Positions 55,330 through 64,000 of a DNA stretch of 64,000 nucleotides are shown piece after piece. This stretch comes from Nitrososphaerota archaeon (GTDB lineage: Archaea > Thermoproteota > Nitrososphaeria_A > Caldarchaeales > Calditenuaceae): positions 124,001-188,000 of the forward strand of contig WUQR01000139.1 of NCBI GenBank assembly GCA_009889515.1. The letters are read 5' to 3'. Under the pieces are notes generated by a model. That model saw only the letters and a program-made list of their open reading frames with translations. It searched no databases and was not told the origin of the DNA. The translations under genes and the position numbers were made by a program. How positions within the stretch are numbered: the stretch's first letter is position 1; every line of letters starts with the position of its first letter.

Positions 55330-57276
55330 ATGCCAGTCAACGTGGTTAATGTTTCGAGGAGCCCTCACGCCTGTTTAAGGCCTGTACCTATAGACAATGT
55401 CGATATTGTTGGTGGGTTCTGGGGGAGATGGGTGGGAGAGACTGCCAGAGAAGCGATCTGGCACCAGTATAGGATGCTGGAGGAGAGTGACAGGCTTAAG
55501 AGGTTTAGGTGGGCGGCTGGAAGGACTTCTGAGAGGCCTCTACGCTCACTCTTCGTCTTCGATGACTCGGACGTTTACAAGTGGTTGGAGGCGTGCGGCT
55601 ACTACCTCGCCAAAAGAAAGGAGGACGAGCTAAAAGGGGTTGTAGAGAGTGTTATAGACGACATCGTAGCCGCACAGGAGGAGGATGGCTACCTCTTCAC
55701 CGAGCACCACGGCGCGCCTGAGCGTCGCTGGCAGAACCTGACATTTGACCATGAGCTTTACTGTGCAGGCCACCTGATTCAGGGGGCAATAGCGCTTCAC
55801 AGGTCTGTCGGTGAGGAGAAGCTCTTCTGGGCTGCAGTCAAGTTTGCCAACCTGATAGCCGAGACCTTCAACCCTGATGGGATAAGGGGTGTGTGCGGAC
55901 ACCCAGAGATTGAGATGGCGCTAATAGAGCTCTACAGAGAGACGGGCGAGAAAAGATACCTCGAGACGGCCGAGTTCTTCATAAACGAGAGGGGTAGAGA
56001 CAGTCTGAGGCCTCCGCCGGAGGACCGGTTAAGCAACGCCCTCTACAGGATATTTGGTGGCGCGTCATATTTTGTCGACCACGCTCCCGTCCGCGAACTC
56101 AGCGAGATCGTCGGCCACGCCGTTAGGGCACTCTACCTAAACTGTGGAGTCACTGACCTCTACATGGAGACGGGCGAGAGGAGTCTCTTAGATGCGATGG
56201 AGCGGCTCTGGCGCAACTTCGTAGAGAGAAAGATGTACATCACGGGGGCGGCTGGGTCCAGATATGTCTCAGAGGCATTCGGCGATGATTATGAACTCCC
56301 GAATGAGAGGGCCTATGCCGAGACATGCGCCTCCATAGCGAGCTTCATGTGGAACTGGCGGATGCTTCTCGCGATGGGCGAGGCTAGGTTTGCGGACATA
56401 ATGGAGCTAGCTCTCTACAACTCTATCCTATCCGGCATATCCTTGGACGGAACAAGGTACTTCTACATGAACCCCTTGGCCTCGAGCGGAGGATACTCTA
56501 GGTCGCCTTGGTTCCCATGTGCTTGCTGCCCTCCAAACATCGCGAGGCTGCTTACCTCTCTTCCAGGCTACTTCTACTCAACCTCTGAGAGGGGTTTATG
56601 GGTACACCTCTATGGCTCGAGCAAAGCCACCGTGAATCTGGATGGCGTTGGGGTGGTGTTTAGGCAGGAGACCGACTATCCTTGGCGGGGTGAGGTTAAG
56701 ATGACGGTCGAGTGTGAAGAGCCTGCAACCTTCTCACTCCTCCTCAGGGTTCCGGGCTGGTGTGATGAGCCGCGTGTAAATGTGGATGGCCGGGTCTACC
56801 GGCCGAGGCCTTCGACATACTTCGAGCTTAGGAGGAAGTGGAGGGGTAGGACTACAGTCAAAGCCAGCTTCCCTATGAAGGTTAGAAAGATTGCCTCACA
56901 CCCCTACGTGCGGAATAATGTAGGACATGTAGCGCTGGCGCGGGGCCCTACTGTCTACTGCCTTGAGAGTGTTGACAATAGGGTAGACCCGAGGCTGGTG
57001 GCGTTGGAGAGGGGCACAGTCTTCCGGGAGAGGTTTCGGAGAGAGTTGCTCGGAGGGGTAGCCACGCTCTCCTTTGATGCTTGGGTGGCAGACTCTGCGG
57101 GCTGGTCTGGGCGGCTCTACAGGAGCGTCGAAGCCCCTATGCTGGGTAGGAGAAAGACTAGGGTGAACGCTATCCCCTACTATGCGTGGGCGAATAGGGG
57201 TGACTCGGTTATGACCGTCTGGCTCCCCCTCATAGACTACTGGAAGCGAGCGCCACCTAAGAAATCCGGTAGATAG
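55330..57276 (+). CDS. Glycoside hydrolase family 127 (beta-L-arabinofuranosidase-like)
   Basis: 648 residues. The (alpha/alpha) barrel opens with DNVDIVGGFWGRWVGE and ITGAAGSRYVSEAFGDDYEL. The unusual zinc-thiolate active site of GH127 is present: the glutamate and cysteine of AETCAS and the twin cysteines of CACCPPNIARLL. A beta-domain follows from about residue 420. Characterised relatives release L-arabinofuranose from plant or glycoprotein glycans. No signal peptide, so it should act on imported oligosaccharides. Confidence 0.9.
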   Translation: MPVNVVNVSRSPHACLRPVPIDNVDIVGGFWGRWVGETAREAIWHQYRMLEESDRLKRFRWAAGRTSERPLRSLFVFDDSDVYKWLEACGYYLAKRKEDELKGVVESVIDDIVAAQEEDGYLFTEHHGAPERRWQNLTFDHELYCAGHLIQGAIALHRSVGEEKLFWAAVKFANLIAETFNPDGIRGVCGHPEIEMALIELYRETGEKRYLETAEFFINERGRDSLRPPPEDRLSNALYRIFGGASYFVDHAPVRELSEIVGHAVRALYLNCGVTDLYMETGERSLLDAMERLWRNFVERKMYITGAAGSRYVSEAFGDDYELPNERAYAETCASIASFMWNWRMLLAMGEARFADIMELALYNSILSGISLDGTRYFYMNPLASSGGYSRSPWFPCACCPPNIARLLTSLPGYFYSTSERGLWVHLYGSSKATVNLDGVGVVFRQETDYPWRGEVKMTVECEEPATFSLLLRVPGWCDEPRVNVDGRVYRPRPSTYFELRRKWRGRTTVKASFPMKVRKIASHPYVRNNVGHVALARGPTVYCLESVDNRVDPRLVALERGTVFRERFRRELLGGVATLSFDAWVADSAGWSGRLYRSVEAPMLGRRKTRVNAIPYYAWANRGDSVMTVWLPLIDYWKRAPPKKSGR

Positions 57277-59826
57277 TTAGACTCCAATCGGCCTGTAGTC
57301 GTAGATGTAGTCGTGTAACTCGAGGTATCTCTTATCGAGCAGGCCGCGCCTAACCTTATCAACGACTTCGCTTCTCGATGGAGCGAAGACCGCCTCGAGG
57401 AGGTGCTTTCCCTCTTCATCACTCATGCTGGCCATGGTGAAGAGGAGTCTGGCGCTGTGCTGTATATAGCGGGGCGAGGTTAGCTGCCTCCTGAGAACCT
57501 CCATTATGATGGGCGCCTTAGACCTGTCGAAGCGGGGTGCGTTAAGCTCAACTTCTCTCTGAGCAGTGCGGGAATCGACGTTGAGCATCGCGGCTACCGC
57601 CTTCGCAGCCTCTTCCAGTGATAGGTCTCTGAAGGGGCCTACCCCATAGGCCCGCCTAATAACCGGGAGTATCAGCTCCACAAGCTCGCTACGCACTGCT
57701 CCCGCCCCAAGAACCCCAGACACAATCCTAGTGGCGGCCAACCTGTCTTGCTCCTCGTAGAAGGCCTTAACCCACTCGTTGTGAAGCTCCCAGAGAGTGT
57801 TGAAGAGCTCTTCAGAAAAGACAGTCCCATCCTCGACCCTAACCTTATCAATCGCGGGTATGACGCCAATCTCCGTGAGGCTAGGGGCCTTAAGACTCCC
57901 TGGCTTGGTGATCTTTGCGCGGTGGCGTATCAGAGTCCAGAGCCAAGAGACGAAGATTCTGTAGGTTGCGAGGTCGTTCATGAATCTCTGCCTGAGCTCG
58001 TAGTCGTCGATGGCTGCTGCGAGGTTTCCGTTTAGGACTTGGAAGCCGTAGTTGGCTGCCATGTAGAATGCGTGCTGGATATGCTCGACTGTTATGTCTC
58101 CGCTTGGTGGGTCGTATAGGCCGTGCCACAGGTCCTTATCTCCCCAGATACGGCTTGAGAAGAGCTTCTCAGGCGTCTCCACCTCCTCCCTAGGAATGAC
58201 CCATGGCATAATCCTTCCATCAGAGTCCAGCAGTCCAAGCATCTGAAACCTCTTCCTCTCACCCTCTGTCAGCCCGCTGTCCACCGTGGGTAGCACCATC
58301 CCCTCAACATTCTCAAGCCTGACCTCGGCGTCTATTATCCGCTGGAGCATAGACACGTCTGCTCGCAGCGGCTCATTTCCCGCGGCGACGTAGGACTCCT
58401 CCTTAGTTGCAACCCAGCTCTGCCTGAACACGTCGTAGAGCTTTCCCCTGACCCTGCCTGAGAGGACGTCCTCGAGGGTGACTTTGCGGCCCTCAAGCAA
58501 CGGCTCCTCTGGGACAAATATCAGGCCGAGTAGGCGCTCGCGGAGTTTGTCGAGCTTTATGTCCCTGAGGGCTTTGAGGTTGTATTTGTTGCGGCGGTAG
58601 GGGTCTGTGGCTGGGTAGAGCATGACTGCCGCCATACCGCCCACAGGAGCCGAATCTGCCTCGCCGTTCCTCAGACCAGCCATTAGCATCATGAGCGCAT
58701 TATACCTCTGGTATACTATCATGTTCGGCGAGCTCATCGTAATGTTCTGCGGATCAGGGAAGACCCTCTCCTCCTTCCACATCTCTATCAGGCTGCCGAG
58801 GTAGTCCCACCTACCATTACTCGACTTGATGAGCCTCTCCCTCCAGACCCAGAGTATTGCTGGAAGATACCGGCCTGCCTGCCCCTCCTCATAGAGCATG
58901 GCGATCTTGATGGTGCCATACTGGACACCTATTGCGCCCTCTATCATCCTCAGGAGCTTCTCTACAACCAGTGCCTCACTTGGCGTCTGAATCTTGGGGA
59001 TGTAGAAGTAGACACCGGAGCCCGCTCTCTTCAGAGACTCGTAGTTGTTCAGAGTGTAGATGACCGCCGAGGTAATAATGGATGGTATAGGCTTCCCGTC
59101 CAAGAGGACGTCAAAGTCCAGCAGATGTATTCCCGGCAGCCTGTGGAAGACTGTCGGCCACCTATGCCGCGGCTTCTCCACCCTGTATATTTTCCCACGC
59201 TCAACATACTCGGAGGGCAGCTCACCCGCTAGAACCCTCTTAACATTCCTCCTAGCCTCCCAGACAGCAGCACACTTATCCTTGGAGCCGTAGGGAATAT
59301 ACATGGCGGGAGAAGCGTCCTCCTCATCCTCGAAAGCCACCGCGACGTCAGAATTGATCTGGTTTATCGCCCTGCTAAGCGGATGCCAAGGCCCAGTGAT
59401 CTCCAGGCCAGGATTCTTGAGCGGATGCGCATCGTCAGGTATCGGGACGTTCTCGTTGAGCCTCCACCTAAGCGACGTGTCTCGTCCGAGAAAGTTGTCG
59501 ATCATTCCTTGGACTATCTCTCGGAAGGTTCTCCTGTTCCCATCCGCATCCATGAACACTTCTCCCCAGTCGGGGAATGCACCCTTCGCCGAGAGGGGCC
59601 GATCATCCTCAAGCCACCTTCTCCTCTCCTCAAGAACCCTGTCAATCTCGGGCCCAAGCTCGAGAGCGATCTTCTCAATCAACTCCTCCACAGAGACCCT
59701 CCGACCATTAACCTCCTTTACGCCGAAGAGTTCGGGATAGTCCTCCAAAACCTTGATGAACAGGCGCACACCAGATATCTGCACTTTGAGGCGTTTTAAA
59801 GGTTCTCTCACACAGTTTAGATGCAT
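57277..59826 (-). CDS. aceB: Malate synthase (large archaeal type)
   Basis: Condenses glyoxylate and acetyl-CoA to malate. 849 residues, similar in size to the Sulfolobus enzyme and much longer than bacterial form A. Family landmarks: GPWHPLSRAINQINSDVAVA, VAFEDEEDASPAMYIPY, and NGRWDYLGSLIEM with the following VFPDPQNITMSS. No isocitrate lyase is in the window, so glyoxylate may come from glycolate. ATG start, sharing a TATA box with the divergent lutC. Confidence 0.9.
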   Translation of the reverse strand: MHLNCVREPLKRLKVQISGVRLFIKVLEDYPELFGVKEVNGRRVSVEELIEKIALELGPEIDRVLEERRRWLEDDRPLSAKGAFPDWGEVFMDADGNRRTFREIVQGMIDNFLGRDTSLRWRLNENVPIPDDAHPLKNPGLEITGPWHPLSRAINQINSDVAVAFEDEEDASPAMYIPYGSKDKCAAVWEARRNVKRVLAGELPSEYVERGKIYRVEKPRHRWPTVFHRLPGIHLLDFDVLLDGKPIPSIITSAVIYTLNNYESLKRAGSGVYFYIPKIQTPSEALVVEKLLRMIEGAIGVQYGTIKIAMLYEEGQAGRYLPAILWVWRERLIKSSNGRWDYLGSLIEMWKEERVFPDPQNITMSSPNMIVYQRYNALMMLMAGLRNGEADSAPVGGMAAVMLYPATDPYRRNKYNLKALRDIKLDKLRERLLGLIFVPEEPLLEGRKVTLEDVLSGRVRGKLYDVFRQSWVATKEESYVAAGNEPLRADVSMLQRIIDAEVRLENVEGMVLPTVDSGLTEGERKRFQMLGLLDSDGRIMPWVIPREEVETPEKLFSSRIWGDKDLWHGLYDPPSGDITVEHIQHAFYMAANYGFQVLNGNLAAAIDDYELRQRFMNDLATYRIFVSWLWTLIRHRAKITKPGSLKAPSLTEIGVIPAIDKVRVEDGTVFSEELFNTLWELHNEWVKAFYEEQDRLAATRIVSGVLGAGAVRSELVELILPVIRRAYGVGPFRDLSLEEAAKAVAAMLNVDSRTAQREVELNAPRFDRSKAPIIMEVLRRQLTSPRYIQHSARLLFTMASMSDEEGKHLLEAVFAPSRSEVVDKVRRGLLDKRYLELHDYIYDYRPIGV

Positions 59827-59858
59827 GGTCTGCTAGAGTTCCGTGAGATGGTAACGCT

Positions 59859-59866
59859 CATATATA
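59859..59866. promoter_or_regulatory. Shared TATA-like box for lutC and malate synthase
   Basis: CATATATA, centred 29 bases before the lutC start (59892) and about 36 before the malate synthase start (59826). The 65-base intergenic region leaves no room for two separate boxes, so this is probably a bidirectional promoter. Confidence 0.5.
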
Positions 59867-59891
59867 GAGGAATTTTAGCCTTGATGGTCAT

Positions 59892-60434
59892 ATGCGCATA
59901 AGCGAGAGAGTGGGCCTCTTCATCGAGAGGTTTAGGGAGCAGGGGGGTGTGGTGGAGCTTGTGCAGAGCTGGGACGAGGTCCTAGACTTCATCGTGAGGG
60001 AGGCGAGGGCCTCTTCCGGCCCAGAAGCAATAGCCACATGCGATGAAAAACGTCTCGAAAGCATCAGGAATAGTCTGGACGGGGTATCTAGGCTTGTTGG
60101 ACCCCATGCCCAACCCACCGAGATAGCTAACTGCAGCCTAGGCATATCCTTCCCAGAGGCTGGAATAGCCGAGACAGGCTCAATCCTGGAGATCTGCTAC
60201 GACGACTCCGACAGACTGGTCTCAACCCTGCCCCCAACCCACATCGCATACCTAGAGTCTTCAAAAATCTTGGAAGGACTGCTGGATGCTGCCCCACTCA
60301 TAAGACGGGCATCTAAGCAAAAAGCCTTCGCAGCCACAATAATATCAGGGCCAAGTAGGACCGCCGATATCGAGCTAAGACAGGTTATAGGAGTCCATGG
60401 ACCGCACATCGTCAAGGTCATACTCGAGGTGTAG
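59892..60434 (+). CDS. lutC: LUD-domain protein LutC
   Basis: 180 residues of the LUD (lactate utilisation, DUF162) family. Landmarks: ISFPEAGIAETGSILEIC and LVSTLPPTHIAYLESSKI, with a late GPSRTADIELRQVIGVHGP. LutC works with LutA and LutB in the iron-sulfur system that oxidises L-lactate. The LutB-LutA fusion begins six bases after its stop. Confidence 0.9.
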   Translation: MRISERVGLFIERFREQGGVVELVQSWDEVLDFIVREARASSGPEAIATCDEKRLESIRNSLDGVSRLVGPHAQPTEIANCSLGISFPEAGIAETGSILEICYDDSDRLVSTLPPTHIAYLESSKILEGLLDAAPLIRRASKQKAFAATIISGPSRTADIELRQVIGVHGPHIVKVILEV

Positions 60435-60440
60435 GCTGAG

Positions 60441-62546
60441 TTGACACCTTACGGTGCTCTGGAGGAGAGGGTGAGGCGGAGGCTCAGGCAGGGGCCAGTA
60501 AGAGGCCTGTACGCCGCGATGCTTAGAGGCCTCAGGGGCAGGGCGAAAGCCATTGCCGAGATGGGGGACTATGAGGCCTTCAGGAGTGAGGCGAGGAGGA
60601 TAAAGGAGAGAAGTATCGAGAGGCTCTCCGAGCTGGTAGACGTCTTTTCCAGAAATGCTGAGGAGCGGGGGGTGAGGGTCTATTTCGCCCGCGACGGAGA
60701 TGAGGCGGTCAAAATAATAGCGGGGATAGCAAGGGATGCCCGCGCAAGACTAGTAGCCAAGTCTAAATCTCTGACCAGTGAGGAGATTCTACTCAACGAG
60801 GGGCTTGAGGCCCAAGGCCTCAATGTCGTCGAGACAGACTTGGGCGAGAGGATAATACAGCTTGCCCGCGAGAAGCCAAGCCACCTAGTCTTCCCAGCGA
60901 TACACAAGACCATCGAGGATGTGAGCCAGCTCTTCTCAGAAGAAGCTCGCGGAGAAGTGAGCAGCGACATTCAAGAGATTATGAGGTATGTCCGCCAGAG
61001 ACTCCGCGAAGTCTTTCTCACGGCCGATATAGGCCTCAACGGAGCCAACGTGGCCATTGCCGAGATGGGTGCGGTGGTCCTAGAAACGAACGAGGGTAAC
61101 GGTAGGCTAACCTCCAGCCTCCCCCGTGTCCAGATAGTCCTAGTCGGCATGGAGAAGATAGTTGAGACGGTCGAAGAAGCTCTCATACTTGCTAGGGCGC
61201 ATGCCGTCGCTGCGACGGGGCAGAGACTCACTACATATGTCTCCATCATGGCTGGGAGGTCTCCTATGGCTGGTAACGGCTCCCGCGAGATGCACATAGT
61301 CATACTAGACAATGGAAGAAGCAGGATGGTGGGTGACGACGTCTTCAGGGAGGCTCTATACTGCATAAGGTGCGGCGCCTGTATGAACGTATGCGCACCC
61401 TACAGCGTTACAGGCGGCCACATCTTCGGCCACATATATCCTGGGCCTATCGGCATACCTTGGACCGCCAACATCCACGGGCTGGGGGAGGCATCCTTCG
61501 CCCATCTCTGCATATCATGCGGGCTCTGCAAAGAGGTCTGCCCCATCTCCATCAACATACCGCTCATGATCTCGAGGGTTAAGAATCTCTTGGCATCGAG
61601 GTATGGCTATCCCAAGGCTGACAGGTCGATGATGAGGTACGAGGCCCTCGGAAAGCTTGCATCCCAGCTTGCCCCAGTGAGCAACTGGGTCTTAAAATCC
61701 CGCGCCTCGCGCTTCCTGCTCGAAAAGCTGGTCGGCCTCGACCGCACAGCACCACTCCCAGAGTTTAGGAGAGAGACATTTGTCAAGAGATTCAACCGTA
61801 TTAGGCAGGAGGTTCCTATCCCACGGGCCCGCGTTGCACTTTTCTTGGACTTTTTCCCGAACTATTGTAGGCCGGAGATTGCTGAGAGCCTTGTCATAGC
61901 TCTCCAGCTCGCCGGAGTGAAGGTTGAGCTACCCCCTCAGCTCACCTCAGGGTATCCACTAATAGCCTACGGGGACTGGGATGGCGCCAAGAAATACGCG
62001 GTCAAGAATGTGGAGCTTCTCTCAAGCTATGTCGAGCAGGGGTACAGTATCGTCTCGATCGAGCCCACCGCGACCTACACACTGAAACACATATACCCCT
62101 ACCTGCTGAAGGGTGATGAGAGGGCTGAGGCCCTTTCGAGAAACACTGTAGAGGCCCTCCAAGTCCTTAGGAGACTGGTTGGTGAGGGTGTGTTGGCGGT
62201 GAAAGCCCGCTCCGAGAAGCGCTACGGCATCCATGTGCCGTGCCACCAGAGGCCTCTATCAGGCGCTGAGAATATTGTGGCCCTCATGCGCGCTGCAGGA
62301 TTGGAGGCAGAGGTCATCGAGGATGGCATGTGCTGTGGTATGGCTGGGACGTTTGGAATGAAGCACGGCCCAATCGGAAGAGGGCTCTCCAAGACCATGG
62401 GTGTTAGGCTCTTCGAACTCTTCGCCTCAAGAGGTGTCGAGGCCATAGTCACCGAGAGCAGTGTCTGCGCAATCCACATAGAGGATGGTGCACATATGAA
62501 GGTATTTCACCCGCTTGACATATTATACTTTGAAAAACCAAGCTAA
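60441..62546 (+). CDS. LutB-LutA fusion: LUD domain, ferredoxin clusters and CCG domain
   Basis: 701 residues, TTG start. About 50-290 is the LutB LUD domain (GLNGANVAIAEMGAVVLETN, SSLPRVQIVLVGMEKI). Two 4Fe-4S motifs follow: CIRCGACMNVC and CISCGLCKEVC. The last 220 residues match LutA: a degenerate first CCG half (LFLDFFPNYCRPEIAESL) and a good second one (HVPCHQRPLSGAEN, DGMCCGMAGTFGMKHG). In most bacteria these are separate proteins. It should pass electrons from lactate to a quinone or another carrier. The first CCG cluster may be missing. Confidence 0.88.
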   Translation: MTPYGALEERVRRRLRQGPVRGLYAAMLRGLRGRAKAIAEMGDYEAFRSEARRIKERSIERLSELVDVFSRNAEERGVRVYFARDGDEAVKIIAGIARDARARLVAKSKSLTSEEILLNEGLEAQGLNVVETDLGERIIQLAREKPSHLVFPAIHKTIEDVSQLFSEEARGEVSSDIQEIMRYVRQRLREVFLTADIGLNGANVAIAEMGAVVLETNEGNGRLTSSLPRVQIVLVGMEKIVETVEEALILARAHAVAATGQRLTTYVSIMAGRSPMAGNGSREMHIVILDNGRSRMVGDDVFREALYCIRCGACMNVCAPYSVTGGHIFGHIYPGPIGIPWTANIHGLGEASFAHLCISCGLCKEVCPISINIPLMISRVKNLLASRYGYPKADRSMMRYEALGKLASQLAPVSNWVLKSRASRFLLEKLVGLDRTAPLPEFRRETFVKRFNRIRQEVPIPRARVALFLDFFPNYCRPEIAESLVIALQLAGVKVELPPQLTSGYPLIAYGDWDGAKKYAVKNVELLSSYVEQGYSIVSIEPTATYTLKHIYPYLLKGDERAEALSRNTVEALQVLRRLVGEGVLAVKARSEKRYGIHVPCHQRPLSGAENIVALMRAAGLEAEVIEDGMCCGMAGTFGMKHGPIGRGLSKTMGVRLFELFASRGVEAIVTESSVCAIHIEDGAHMKVFHPLDILYFEKPS

Positions 62547-62574
62547 AAAAAGGAGTGGTGTGCTAGTATACCTA

Positions 62575-62979
62575 CTATGCTTTTCCAAACCACGCCTTTA
62601 CATGCGGCCTAGTCAAATAGTATATTATCAAGACGTTTATTATTATGCCTACTATGCTAGCGGGGTTACCGATAATAGAGGCCAGACCAATTATTATCCC
62701 GATTATCGAGAATATTATTCCAAGAATCCACGCCCAACCCTTCCCCGTCCAGAAACCATAGGCAAGCACAAACCCTATTAGGGCCAAGATTAAAAGCAGC
62801 CCGCCAAAGGCGACCCCGATCACCGCGAATAAGCCGCCCAAAGGACCTGCCGCTGGGGCCACTCCTGCTAATGCTCCAATAGTAAAGAAAAACACGGCAC
62901 CCAGCAGAGACAATATCGCACCTATTATCTCCAGAATCGCTAGAATTGTTACACCTGTAGGCCTAGTTCTGACTGCCAC
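62575..62979 (-). CDS. Small membrane protein with four hydrophobic segments
   Basis: 134 residues, GTG start. Segments: GVTILAILEIIGAILSLLGA; a Gly/Ala-rich stretch with LFAVIGVAFGGLLLILALIG; YGFWTGKGWAWILGIIFSII; IVGIIINVLIIYYL. The pattern of short repeats and the FWTGKGWAW turn is common in archaeal and actinobacterial small membrane proteins of unknown role. No functional residues seen. It lies convergent with the Lut fusion. Confidence 0.65.
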   Translation of the reverse strand: MAVRTRPTGVTILAILEIIGAILSLLGAVFFFTIGALAGVAPAAGPLGGLFAVIGVAFGGLLLILALIGFVLAYGFWTGKGWAWILGIIFSIIGIIIGLASIIGNPASIVGIIINVLIIYYLTRPHVKAWFGKA

Positions 62980-63077
62980 GTACCTTTTTAATTGTACATG
63001 ATTATATGCTTTTCTATTCTAGGGGACCGTGCGGTCATCGATTCCTTAGCCCCTACATCGAGACATGGGTCTTCAGG

Positions 63078-63085
63078 GTATAAAT
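63078..63085 (+). promoter_or_regulatory. TATA-like box for the RPA-like gene
   Basis: GTATAAAT, centred about 29 bases before the ATG at 63111; leaderless spacing. Confidence 0.6.
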
Positions 63086-63110
63086 GCCGGGTTCGGGACT
63101 GGTATGTGGG

Positions 63111-64000
63111 ATGAGTGATTATGAGGCGCTTTTGAGGCGTGTTCTGAGCCTCGTGGGGGAGGATAAGCGGGAGGAGATCGAGGTGGAGGTTGAGAGGAGG
63201 GTTTCTGAGGACCCGAGGCTGACTCGCCTCGGAGCCCTCTATATTGTGGCCGGCGAGCTTGGGTTGTTTGAGGGCCTTAGGCAGGGCTCTTCTACCGTTG
63301 CTTTGTCTAAGCTTGTGGGCGGGCTTGGGTCGGTGAATATTGAGGCCAGAGTGATAGGGGTGTCTAGGCCTAGGCGCGAGCCCCCAGTCGTTTACCTCAG
63401 GCTCGGAGACGACTCGGGGGTTGTAGACGCCGTTGCGTGGGGTGATGCGGTAAGTAGGCTTGAGGCTGCTAACGTGGCCATTGGTAAGAGCATCTTGGTG
63501 AGAGGAGCTTATACCCGTGAGAGGCCCGATGGCGCGGTTGAGGTACATCTCGGCGAGCATGCCGAGATATCCGAGGCTGGGCCGGGTCTTCCTCCCCTTG
63601 AGCATTTCTTCGCCGAGTTGCCCGAGGTTTTTGAGGCGCGTGGGACCGTAGACTTTAAGGCCGTTATTCTCGGGTTCTCTGAGGCGAGGAGTGTCTCTGT
63701 GAAGGGTGAGGCTGTGGGTGTTAGAGACTTGCTCATTGGATGGCGTGGCGTTAAGGCTGAACTCAGTCTGTGGAGGGATCATGTGGGCCTCCTAGACGAA
63801 TCTAGTATCGGTAAGATAGCATATGTCGCCGGGGCAAAATGGTCTCCAGGCGGAACTCTATCAACAACATCGCGCTCCAGCATATTCATACCACCTCTAC
63901 CCCCACAGGAGCCGGTGCTACTCAAAATCGAACGCAGGCTCCCACAACAGGGAATGCTACTAGGCATAACCCAAGACGGGGTTGAGAGGGTTTATTCAGA
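63111..64000 (+). CDS. RPA-like single-stranded DNA-binding protein (3' end cut by window)
   Basis: The frame is open from the ATG at 63111 to the last base, at least 296 residues. Residues 1-60 are helical (SDYEALLRRVLSLVGEDKRE; LGALYIVAGELGLFEG), as in archaeal RPA proteins. About 60-160 is an OB fold: KLVGGLGSVNIEARVIGVSR, VYLRLGDDSGVVDAVAWGD, IGKSILVRGAYT, and EVHLGEHAEI. A second, more divergent domain follows. RPA coats single-stranded DNA in replication and repair. An opposite-strand frame over the same bases (62988-63782) is a shadow. Confidence 0.82.
   Translation, partial: MSDYEALLRRVLSLVGEDKREEIEVEVERRVSEDPRLTRLGALYIVAGELGLFEGLRQGSSTVALSKLVGGLGSVNIEARVIGVSRPRREPPVVYLRLGDDSGVVDAVAWGDAVSRLEAANVAIGKSILVRGAYTRERPDGAVEVHLGEHAEISEAGPGLPPLEHFFAELPEVFEARGTVDFKAVILGFSEARSVSVKGEAVGVRDLLIGWRGVKAELSLWRDHVGLLDESSIGKIAYVAGAKWSPGGTLSTTSRSSIFIPPLPPQEPVLLKIERRLPQQGMLLGITQDGVERVYS

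Noticed and set aside
62515-62781. 88-codon plus-strand frame with tyrosine-rich sequence
   Set aside because: It is antisense to a membrane protein gene with clear hydrophobic segments; the tyrosine richness comes from reversed Ile/Val codons.
62988-63782. 264-codon minus-strand open frame
   Set aside because: It is the antisense shadow of the RPA-like gene starting at 63111, which has an OB-fold pattern and a correctly placed TATA box.

Overview
The window is chromosomal DNA from an archaeon, most likely a thermophile of the TACK group. It carries a PCNA sliding clamp, the large subunit of archaeal/eukaryotic primase, an RPA-like single-strand DNA-binding protein, a PIN-ATPase-KH protein, a Sulfolobus-type (about 850 residue) malate synthase and an archaeal-type Thi4. 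Many genes have a TATA-like octamer centred 26-32 bases before the start codon, so the transcripts are leaderless, and many starts are GTG or TTG. Gene content resembles aigarchaeal (Caldarchaeum-like) genomes, but that lineage call is an inference. I see no insertion sequence, prophage, CRISPR array or integrase. Gene density is high and nothing looks recently transferred.

Layout. 1-2769: an iron-sulfur CCG-domain oxidoreductase (cut at its 5' end) with EtfA and EtfB. 2845-6919: a four-gene polyamine/iron-type ABC importer on the minus strand. 7096-10961: a small membrane protein, an M20 deacylase, an ACC deaminase/D-cysteine desulfhydrase-like enzyme and a nickel/cobalt exporter-like protein. 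11073-12726: glutamine synthetase preceded by an unannotated 43-residue ORF. 12943-15240: an orphan molybdenum hydroxylase large subunit. 15282-15497: a TATA-driven, highly structured RNA I cannot assign. 15501-19138: a nuclease-like protein, PCNA, Thi4 and a putative metallopeptidase. 19149-21596: the pyrB-pyrI-pyrC operon. 21677-28728: PIN-ATPase plus winged helix, methyltransferases, a flippase-like protein, RpiB and a methyltransferase/ATP-grasp fusion.

28807-44240: DoxX and an HxlR regulator back to back, pyruvate phosphate dikinase, a DUF1464 kinase-like protein, a copper chaperone, DUF3786, cobalamin adenosyltransferase with a broken-looking N terminus, an SRPBCC/M50-like membrane fusion, serine hydroxymethyltransferase, primase large subunit with a small partner, a GlcD-type flavoprotein, an aldo/keto reductase and a Gfo/Idh/MocA dehydrogenase. 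44361-51022: a 1581-residue pseudo-M28-peptidase/FtsX fusion and two companions, then tRNA-Val. 51305-57276: PhnCDE importer, a secreted protein, triosephosphate isomerase and a GH127 arabinofuranosidase. 57277-64000: malate synthase, LutC and a LutB-LutA fusion around one shared TATA box, a small membrane protein, and an RPA-like protein that runs off the window.

Metabolically this is a heterotroph that takes up organic solutes, oxidises 2-hydroxy acids (GlcD, Lut, ETF), feeds glyoxylate into malate, and interconverts pyruvate and PEP. The least explained items are the RNA at 15312-15497, the leaderless small ORF ahead of glnA, the methyltransferase/ATP-grasp fusion and the pseudo-peptidase/FtsX fusion.
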